A stretch of DNA of 10,789 bases, from the NCBI GenBank assembly GCA_027486155.1, contig JAIXPR010000296.1:1-10789 (forward strand), read 5' to 3'. Below, piece after piece: positions 5,927 through 10,789 of the stretch. Under the pieces are notes generated by a model, which saw only the letters and a list, made by a program, of their open reading frames with translations, ran no database searches and had not been told where the DNA came from. Each line of letters opens with the position of its first letter. Position 1 is the first letter of the stretch. The translations under genes were made by a program, and so were the position numbers. Source of the DNA: Pseudomonadota bacterium. Its GTDB lineage: Bacteria > Bdellovibrionota_C > UBA2361 > OMII01.

Positions 5927-7218
5927 CCTATCTCGCGGCGGTACTCGCAATTGTTCTGTGCGTTGTCGTCGCCTTGTGTCGGGCAACGATGCGCCACCTC
6001 GCGCGTATCGTTGCCTCGGGCGATGAAGAGACCCCACAACTAAAATTCTCGGGCGTTTTCCGGTATATTCCGTTCATCGGCAAAGATATGAGGGAGGTGG
6101 AGCAGCTCGTGGCTCAACTCCGACAGAGCGACACCGACCACCGCACCCGTTACAAGATCCTCACCGAGAACGTCGCCGCGGCCGTTATGCTTCATGAGGC
6201 GGATGGAACTATCCTGTGGTGCAGTCCCTTTACGGAGGTACTCACCGGCTTTCCCCTGTCAGAGATCTATCGAAATAAGGACACCTTCCTCAGATCGAAT
6301 ATCCAGGAGGAGGATCGAGAGATAGTTGAACGCTCACTAAAAATCGTAGCAACGGGAGAACCGTTTCAATGCCGTTACCGCTTTTATCATAAGTCCGGCA
6401 TAACGTTGTGGCTTGAGACGAGAACCGTTCCGATCCTCGACAACGCCTCAAACGAATACGTCGCGATCTCGATCACGATTGATGTGACGGCGCATGTGAT
6501 GAATCAACTCCAGGTCGAGGAGCGAAACAAAGACCTCAACGAGTTTACCTACATGCTCTCGCACGACTTGAAAGCCCCGATCCTGACCGTCGCGGGGATG
6601 CTCGGAATCCTCGAAGAGGACGACACTATCAAGAACAATCCGCAGCTTGCCGAACCTCTGACCTATATCCGCAAAGCGACCAAGCGCTTGCAAGACCTCG
6701 TATCGGGAGTTCTCGAGCTCGCGCGCATCTCAGCCGCCGATCGCTCCCTTGAGCCTATCCCGCTGCGCGATGTCATGACTGAGGTAGTTGAGGAGCACCG
6801 ACTTCAGATCCAGCAGAGCGATACCAAAATTACAACCGTTGAGGAGCTCCCGATCGTTCTCGGCAACAGGACTCAACTCTACCAGGTATTCAGCAACCTG
6901 ATCGGCAACGCGATCAAATACAAGAGGAGTGACCGCCCTCTCGTCATCTCGATCGGATCTGAAAAGGCGACCTCTCGTCGCAAAACCTCTATCGTTATCT
7001 CCGACAACGGTCGAGGCATAAGCGCCGACAAGATCGACTCAATCTTTAAACCGTTCAATCGCGCTGGGGAGGAGACTATTGAGGGCACCGGCGTCGGACT
7101 CGCCTCAGTGAAGAAGCTCATTGAGAAGCTTGGGGGATCGATTACGGTAGAGAGTGCGGTGGACGAGGGAACGTCGTTTACGATTGAGTTGCGGAAGGCG
7201 CCTGAGTCGGTGTCGTAG
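5923..7218 (+). CDS. Membrane-anchored PAS sensor histidine kinase
   Basis: Starts at GTG 5923, overlapping the HDOD stop codon. Residues about 2-20 form one N-terminal membrane helix (YLAAVLAIVLCVVVALC) followed by basic residues, so the rest is cytoplasmic and there is no periplasmic sensor. A PAS domain spans about 75-195 (YKILTENVAAAVMLHEADG, then FYHKSGITLWLETRTVPI and ITIDVTA), suggesting an internal or membrane-derived signal. The HisKA dimerisation domain has EFTYMLSHDLKAPI with phospho-acceptor H214. The HATPase domain has the N box NLIGNAIKY (325-333), the G1 box SDNGRGI (360-366), an F box near IFKPFNR and the G2 box EGTGVGLASVKK (387-398). All kinase residues are present, so it should be active. 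No receiver or separate response-regulator gene follows it; the only receiver domain in the window is the one fused to LpxC, encoded divergently 165 bases upstream of this kinase's 927-base HDOD partner gene. That makes LpxC a candidate substrate by position. Confidence 0.93.
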   Translation: MTYLAAVLAIVLCVVVALCRATMRHLARIVASGDEETPQLKFSGVFRYIPFIGKDMREVEQLVAQLRQSDTDHRTRYKILTENVAAAVMLHEADGTILWCSPFTEVLTGFPLSEIYRNKDTFLRSNIQEEDREIVERSLKIVATGEPFQCRYRFYHKSGITLWLETRTVPILDNASNEYVAISITIDVTAHVMNQLQVEERNKDLNEFTYMLSHDLKAPILTVAGMLGILEEDDTIKNNPQLAEPLTYIRKATKRLQDLVSGVLELARISAADRSLEPIPLRDVMTEVVEEHRLQIQQSDTKITTVEELPIVLGNRTQLYQVFSNLIGNAIKYKRSDRPLVISIGSEKATSRRKTSIVISDNGRGISADKIDSIFKPFNRAGEETIEGTGVGLASVKKLIEKLGGSITVESAVDEGTSFTIELRKAPESVS

Positions 7219-7333
7219 ATGGGAGGGGCGTGACAGTCCCTGAGGTATCCCCGCAGAACCCGGAATCAATCTCAGTTCTTTTGTGATTTGCAGATAGCGG
7301 GGCTCGCTAGCGAACGATCTCATTTGAAGTTCG

Positions 7334-7544
7334 CCTGTGACCGGACTCAAATATCTCGGCAAGGCCCAAATCCTATCGATCACTTTAAACACGAATCCAG
7401 CGCTTAATGTTGCGGAAAGGTACGGTAGGGCCCGCGTCCTCGCGGGCCGTATCATTCGCCCACCGACAACGCCTCGATATCTCCAATCGTCATACGGCCC
7501 GCCGGGAGTCGGGCCCTACCGAGACATTTGAATCCCGTCACAAG
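7334..7544. repeat. Outer inverted repeat, 34-base arms
   Basis: Arms 7334-7367 and 7511-7544 are inverted copies matching at 28 of 34 positions, sharing the core TCTCGG and a GGCCC end. The 6 mismatches are scattered substitutions without gaps, as expected of diverged copies of one mobile short repeat rather than of a chance hairpin. Confidence 0.75.
7424..7520. repeat. Inner inverted repeat of REP-like hairpins, 29-base arms
   Basis: Arms 7424-7452 and 7492-7520 are inverted copies (25 of 29 matching), and each arm is itself a hairpin. The first has an 8-base-pair stem GGCCCGCG-TCCT-CGCGGGCC (7429-7448). The second has a GGCCCG/CGGGCC stem with an 8-base loop (7496-7515). Both extend outward by TA pairs past the same single mismatch next to the stem. 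The substitutions lie in the central 8 bases. Two inverted hairpins with a short spacer resemble the BIME arrangement of REP elements. The second hairpin overlaps the end of the outer repeat, so hairpin plus flanking sequence probably forms one larger repeat unit. Confidence 0.75.
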
Positions 7545-7596
7545 TGACTTAGAATTATTCCGGAATAAGTGGAAACCCCTCAGTAACGGCTCTTCT

Positions 7597-8379
7597 CTAC
7601 TTGGTCGGCACAAGATCCGCGCCATGCCCCAAAAACGAAAGCATCTCATTCACGATAGCGGTGAGCTCAGGAGCCCATGTGCGAGGGTCCGAACGCATCT
7701 CGGTCGCCTCAGGGATAACCAAGGTCGTTGTGTACTTCTCACCACTCTTAATGGACTCAACGGTGATAGATTCATCCGATGCCTCGTAGGTGAAAATAGC
7801 GGCGTCTCCTCCGTGCCGGCGCACCTGCGAGAGGTACGCCTGAGCGAGGGGATCTGATGAGTTAACTACGAAATTAAGGGTTGGCTTCCATGAGGTGAGG
7901 AAACGCTCACTACTCACCACCGTATGAACGTACGCGACGTAGAGGAATCGAAGGTCACGCTCCTGGGCTGGAGAGAGTTTCTCAAGGGACTCGATAGTCC
8001 AACGAGCGTGAAACTCTTTTTCGCAGACATCCCACAAGCGCACACCACGGAATTCTATTCGAAGGAGGTCTGATTTGCTGATGGAGGAGATCCACTGAGC
8101 GCTCTTCAGCGCGTCATCTGGCACGATGTACGAGGAGAGGTCACGGCTTTTAATGCTCGCCCACTGGGCGAGCGCTTTCTGCTCGCCCATACACTGCAAA
8201 CAGGCGAACGGTGTACGGCCGCTCTGATGCTTCTTGTCCCGACCACACGCTGGCACCGCGCCATCGCACCGAATCTGCGCGACATCGCCACCCTGCTTAT
8301 CGAGGTAGTTCGCCACAAGGTACATGAGGCCACTTTCGCGCTGGAACGAGCCGTAGGGAGAGAAGATCGCTAACTTCAT
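7597..8379 (-). CDS. Unknown protein with four-cysteine cluster, resembling surface-glycan synthesis proteins
   Basis: Start taken as the ATG at 8379, which overlaps the upstream gene's stop as ATGA; a GTG three codons earlier is possible. The 260-residue product has no signal peptide. The N-terminus MKLAIFSPYGSF, then a helix, looks like the first strand and loop of a Rossmann/GT-B-like fold. Four cysteines follow in the pattern C38-x6-C45-x14-C60-x2-C63, within IRCDGAVPACGRD and FACLQCMGEQ. A helical middle (RFLYVAYVHTVVSSERFLTSW) precedes LNFVVNSSDPLAQAYLSQVRRHGGDAAIFTYE, where the pattern of strand ending in N, helix, then strand is common in capsule or glycan glycosyltransferase-like proteins. 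I recall a similar cysteine-rich start in uncharacterised proteins of that kind but cannot confirm it here. The cysteines could bind zinc or an iron-sulfur cluster. It is the last gene of a three-gene operon. Function not assigned. Confidence 0.82.
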   Translation of the reverse strand: MKLAIFSPYGSFQRESGLMYLVANYLDKQGGDVAQIRCDGAVPACGRDKKHQSGRTPFACLQCMGEQKALAQWASIKSRDLSSYIVPDDALKSAQWISSISKSDLLRIEFRGVRLWDVCEKEFHARWTIESLEKLSPAQERDLRFLYVAYVHTVVSSERFLTSWKPTLNFVVNSSDPLAQAYLSQVRRHGGDAAIFTYEASDESITVESIKSGEKYTTTLVIPEATEMRSDPRTWAPELTAIVNEMLSFLGHGADLVPTK

Positions 8380-9158
8380 AACGCACACACCGAAACAGGA
8401 CGCTTACTTACCGGATCCCGATACATGACATAGAAAGAGGTATGAGGGGTAAGGGAGTCAGGACCAACCGAGATCTTCTCCGCTCGTGAGAGCCCCCACA
8501 AACACTCATGAGGTGTGGTCTTCTTGAAGAGCGATTCCTCAAGGGGGATCTCCATCGCTGACTCGGGAGCGATGTTCCCGACGGGCAACGACTGAGCCTC
8601 CTCTCCCACTCCGTGGTAAATCGAGGGCCTCACTGTTTCCTTCGTCGAATTGACCATGACAAGGGAGGTGGTGACGAAGGAGTCCTGCATCCCTACTCCC
8701 ACGAAGCTTCGTCGGCGAGCGTCCGCGAGGCGCTGCATGATATCCGCGGACGGTTCAGCAGCCGCGGCCTCGGGCACATCCGCAACGAAGGGCGAACTGT
8801 AGTAGAGAATCGAAGCCTGCGGCGAAACGAGTTCTATAGCCGCTTGCGATTGAAGGAGGTTTATCCTTCCTTGCTGGGATGAGAGTTGAACCTCCAATCC
8901 GAATATCCCCGAGGCCTCGTTCCTAAGGTTTGGAAACGCGTCCTCAAGTCGAACCCCATCTGGTTGATTGAGTCTTCCACCATCAAGCATGACCGCTCGC
9001 TTCTCGATCCCTTTTCCGAAGAGCGAGAGGACACAGGTGATCGGTTGGTGACTTGTGGTGGAACCCGCAGTGGGGAAAAAGTGTACGCGGGTCTTTATCG
9101 AGGATGTCGAGAGACAAAACATCACCGTCTTAACGGCTGCGGGAGCTGCGCGATCCAT
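8376..9158 (-). CDS. Unknown beta-rich protein, 260 residues, related to its upstream neighbour
   Basis: I do not recognise the family. The ATG at 9158 is preceded by a GGGGAT run and lies 7 bases after the upstream stop; its own stop overlaps the next start by 4 bases. There is no convincing signal peptide or membrane helix. The sequence reads as many short beta strands with two similar halves. The first (about 22-128) contains VHFFPTAG, VRLEDAF (69-75) and GLEVQLSSQQGRINLLQSQ. The second (about 160-258) contains TSLVMVNSTKETVRPSIYHG, IPLEESLF (204-211) and a final strand group ending in VSVCAL. An Ala/Pro/Glu-rich linker and one helix (about 127-150) join them. The same order of strands and a LExxF-type mark occur twice in the upstream gene, so the two are probably distant duplicates of one beta-sandwich protein. 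Expected to work with its two operon partners. Confidence 0.8.
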   Translation of the reverse strand: MDRAAPAAVKTVMFCLSTSSIKTRVHFFPTAGSTTSHQPITCVLSLFGKGIEKRAVMLDGGRLNQPDGVRLEDAFPNLRNEASGIFGLEVQLSSQQGRINLLQSQAAIELVSPQASILYYSSPFVADVPEAAAAEPSADIMQRLADARRRSFVGVGMQDSFVTTSLVMVNSTKETVRPSIYHGVGEEAQSLPVGNIAPESAMEIPLEESLFKKTTPHECLWGLSRAEKISVGPDSLTPHTSFYVMYRDPVSKRPVSVCAL

Positions 9159-9165
9159 ACTGCTT

Positions 9166-9858
9166 TTATCCCCACGAAAGTAAACAACGATACTGATCGT
9201 GCTCAGGCGACTCCCCGAGCGCGCGTTCGATAAGGTGGCCCGCTATGGGCGCTTGCTGCTTACCGGACAATCGAACGTATGCCTGGACAGCGCCCTTCTC
9301 CCACACCTTTTGATCGGCCGAGGCTAAGAGCTCGTTCTCAAGAGAGAGCACCCGACTTCCGTTAGCTGGAACCGTGAGAGTCCATTCAGGGGAACGATTA
9401 GCGTAGAAAAGACGGCACGCGATCTGCCCCTCCTCTTCGCCTCCATTCACAAGCACCACCATGTGCTCGCGACGGCCACCGATCACAACAGGAATAAAGC
9501 TGCTTTCGCGCGATGCCACGGGCACCGGATCTTGATAGAGGACGACACTCGAGCCGATAGTTTGCCGGCAAAGGTGCCGGGTTCCCGGCGGAGAGGTCAC
9601 CTTCAGATGACCGTGCGCCACACCACCCTGCATCTTGAGAGCGGCGGTGAAGGGCTCAAGCTCGACGAATCCGACCTCTGAAGCCGGGAATTCCACTTCA
9701 ACGGAGTTCACCTGGGTTCCATCTAAGTCGAAGATCTCTAGTCGCGTTTGCGCACGCCCCTCCCCGCTCGTATCGATCCCGGGAGCGACTAAGAGAGTGC
9801 TTGAGTAGAGAGGAGGAGCGGCCACCCAAAAATGGCTGGTTGTCTCAACAACGCTCAT
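9166..9858 (-). CDS. Unknown protein of two tandem beta-sandwich-like repeats, 230 residues
   Basis: First gene of the three-gene operon, starting at ATG 9858 with AAGGGG about 11 bases upstream. Family not recognised. It contains an internal duplication: residues about 20-110 and 131-212 align by eye. STLLVAPG...GEGRAQTRLEIF pairs with MVVLVNGG...EEGQIACRLFY. VEFPASEVGFVELEPF pairs with LTVPANGSRVLSLENELL. GGVAHGHLKVTS pairs with GAVQAYVRLSG. The alternating hydrophobic pattern and glycine/proline turns suggest immunoglobulin-like or jelly-roll sandwiches. There is no signal peptide, so the protein appears cytoplasmic unless exported by an unusual route, which is odd for such domains; C87-type single cysteines offer no clear metal site. 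Tight spacing (7 bases) to the next gene implies co-expression in a joint complex. Confidence 0.8.
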   Translation of the reverse strand: MSVVETTSHFWVAAPPLYSSTLLVAPGIDTSGEGRAQTRLEIFDLDGTQVNSVEVEFPASEVGFVELEPFTAALKMQGGVAHGHLKVTSPPGTRHLCRQTIGSSVVLYQDPVPVASRESSFIPVVIGGRREHMVVLVNGGEEEGQIACRLFYANRSPEWTLTVPANGSRVLSLENELLASADQKVWEKGAVQAYVRLSGKQQAPIAGHLIERALGESPEHDQYRCLLSWG

Positions 9859-9910
9859 GAATACGTAACCCCTTAAAGAGCTTATAGATGCACAGTCCTT
9901 ATCCCCTCAC

Positions 9911-9949
9911 GGTCGAGGGCGCCACACGCGGCGGCAGGACGTCCCGACC
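9911..9949. other. Imperfect inverted repeat in divergent gap
   Basis: GGTCGAGGGCG (9911-9921) can pair with CGTCCCGACC (9940-9949) in a 10-base-pair stem with one bulged A and one G-T pair, around an 18-base loop. It lies between the divergent beta-rich operon and the small membrane protein gene (gap 9859-10061), about 53 bases upstream of the operon's start codon. It could be a regulator-binding site or a leader hairpin; the role is not established. The rest of the gap is AT-rich (about 9955-10020) and gives no convincing promoter. Confidence 0.3.
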
Positions 9950-10061
9950 CTAGCAGAAAAAACTGTGGTTTACAGCTACAAAATGAATGAGCTTAACAAG
10001 ATACATAGAAAAGCTAAAGAAGCCCGTTCTCCAGCCCGATATTTACCTTTAGAGGGGAGAT

Positions 10062-10334
10062 ATGAACCTTGGAATAGCTGGCAAAATCGCAGACTCTCTT
10101 AGTGACCACCGTTCGCGCCTAGCGTTCGGATTGGCGATCCTCGCCGCGTCCGCGGGGCTGGTGATAGCATTCAATTACATGATCCCTCCCCAATACCGGG
10201 CGTGCACCCTGATGCCCGGTTTCTGCGCGGAGAGGAACGAAGAGCGTAAGCCGAATCAACTCGAAGAGATCGGCAACATGAGAGGGAGCGGGGTCAAGTT
10301 CGACCTCTCTCCCTACTCGCGTAAGCTTCACTGA
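10062..10334 (+). CDS. Small single-pass membrane protein, 90 residues, unknown
   Basis: A strong ribosome-binding site, AGAGGGGAGA, directly precedes the ATG at 10062. The product has a basic-flanked N-terminus (KIADSLSDHRSR), one membrane helix (about residues 20-41, LAFGLAILAASAGLVIAFN) and a polar C-terminal half of about 48 residues. By the positive-inside rule the N-terminus should be cytoplasmic and the tail periplasmic. The tail carries two cysteines, C48 and C55, seven residues apart just after the helix, which could form a disulfide. The family is not recognised. The gene overlaps the FlgO-like gene tail-to-tail by 7 bases and is divergent from the three-gene operon. Good ribosome-binding site plus a clear membrane helix make it likely real. 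Confidence 0.7.
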   Translation: MNLGIAGKIADSLSDHRSRLAFGLAILAASAGLVIAFNYMIPPQYRACTLMPGFCAERNEERKPNQLEEIGNMRGSGVKFDLSPYSRKLH

Positions 10335-10789
10335 ACCTTCACTACCGGCCCAACAGGCTCCTCCTTATGCGCGGGCTCAGGCTGACTCAATGCTACAGGG
10401 CCTGATGACGAGATCTTAGGAGCGGTCGGCAACGATGGCAGCGCGGCTGAGGGGCTGCTCGGCATCGGCGAAACTTGAGGAATATCCCATCCTCCCTCCT
10501 CCTCACTCCATCGTCGACGAGAGGTCTCGTTCGGATCGATCGGTTTCGTAACATTCCCGAGGTGACGAACCGGTATGCGCTCAAGGGATCCAGGCATGCT
10601 CCCACCACGGAGAAGTTTGGCGAGCTCCGGGGTTCTGCTCATCTCTACCGAACCCGCGGAGAGAACCACAGAGGTGGATGGATCAATGAGACGAGCGTTC
10701 ACGTACACCCGCTCGGGAGACGAAACGTAGGTTCCTACAACAACGCCAGCGAGATTGCGCTCTGGACGAACGATGCCCGCATCACGAGA
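10328..10789 (-). CDS. FlgO-like outer-membrane protein, C-terminal part (5' end outside window)
   Basis: The frame is open to the right edge; 153 residues are visible and a GTG at 10708 is internal. The segment from the edge, AGVVVGTYVSSPERVYVNARLIDPSTSVVLSAGSVEM, fits the FlgO domain: the VGTY strand, a short turn, then VNARLID and the strand leading to V-L-SA. FlgO proteins are periplasmic or outer-membrane proteins first known as flagellar accessory factors of Vibrio, and the domain also occurs away from flagellar genes. The domain is related in layout to CsgG/TolB N-terminal-type folds. After it comes a tail of about 100 residues rich in Pro, Ser and Ala (SPMPSSPSAALPSLPTAP), probably disordered, ending in VGPVVKVQ. 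No flagellar gene is visible in the window. The N-terminal signal or lipobox would lie outside. The family assignment rests on one strand-rich motif. Confidence 0.65.
   Translation of the reverse strand, partial: SRDAGIVRPERNLAGVVVGTYVSSPERVYVNARLIDPSTSVVLSAGSVEMSRTPELAKLLRGGSMPGSLERIPVRHLGNVTKPIDPNETSRRRWSEEEGGWDIPQVSPMPSSPSAALPSLPTAPKISSSGPVALSQPEPAHKEEPVGPVVKVQ

Larger units (their letters stand above)
7219..7596. other. Convergent intergenic region carrying REP-like repeats
   Basis: This 378-base stretch lies between two convergent genes, the typical place for extragenic palindromes. Its right part (7334-7548) is filled by nested inverted repeats listed separately. The left part holds a perfect palindrome TCGCTAGCGA (7304-7313). 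Near the right end is a 14-base perfect palindrome TTATTCCGGAATAA (7555-7568). No simple T-tailed terminator is seen for either neighbour; the hairpins may serve that role. Short open frames running through the repeats are a by-product of the repeat sequence and are not called as genes. Confidence 0.65.

Noticed and set aside
7337..7649. Small ORFs on both strands with GRAR-LAGR-like peptides
   Set aside because: They arise from the inverted hairpin repeats and show the same repeat read in different places; no good ribosome-binding site.
1..10789. tRNA, rRNA, CRISPR arrays, insertion sequences or phage genes
   Set aside because: No cloverleaf, regularly spaced direct repeats, transposase or integrase motifs were seen on either strand.

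Overview
The window comes from a Gram-negative bacterium. It carries the committed enzyme of lipid A synthesis (LpxC), a ClsB-type cardiolipin synthase, and the C-terminal part of an FlgO-like outer-membrane protein. Genes are tightly packed, of moderate GC content, mostly with ATG starts and some purine-rich ribosome-binding sites. The species cannot be named from this DNA. The gene mix (REC-LpxC fusion, HDOD protein, soluble PAS kinase) suggests an uncultured or delta-proteobacteria-like lineage, but that is an impression only.

Layout. (1) Left edge: the C-terminal part of a SAM-dependent methyltransferase (+), facing a minus-strand pair of a ClsB-type phospholipase D enzyme and an EEP-family phosphatase/nuclease. 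This matches the E. coli clsB(ybhO)/ybhP pair. (2) 2473-2980 is gene-poor; at most a doubtful 80-residue ORF lies there. It is followed by a 111-residue helical protein of unknown function (+) and a strong shared hairpin terminator. (3) 3394-4758 (-) is the most unusual gene: an NtrC-type receiver domain fused to a complete LpxC deacetylase. (4) Divergent from it, across a 241-base regulatory gap, are an HDOD protein and a membrane-anchored PAS histidine kinase whose reading frames overlap by 4 bases. (5) 7219-7596 is a convergent intergenic stretch with REP-like GC-rich hairpins arranged as nested inverted repeats. (6) 7597-9858 (-) is a compact three-gene operon of unknown function. It holds two related beta-rich proteins without signal peptides, then a protein with a four-cysteine cluster that looks like surface-glycan synthesis proteins. 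(7) Right edge: a 90-residue single-pass membrane protein (+) overlapping tail-to-tail by 7 bases with the FlgO-like gene (-), which runs off the window.

How the parts may work together. The theme is the cell envelope and signalling. The main hypothesis is that the histidine kinase encoded across the shared promoter region phosphorylates the receiver on LpxC, putting the first committed step of lipid A synthesis under direct two-component control of the enzyme rather than of transcription. The receiver's phosphorylation residues and LpxC's zinc and catalytic residues are all present, so both halves look functional. The kinase-LpxC link is inferred from position alone.
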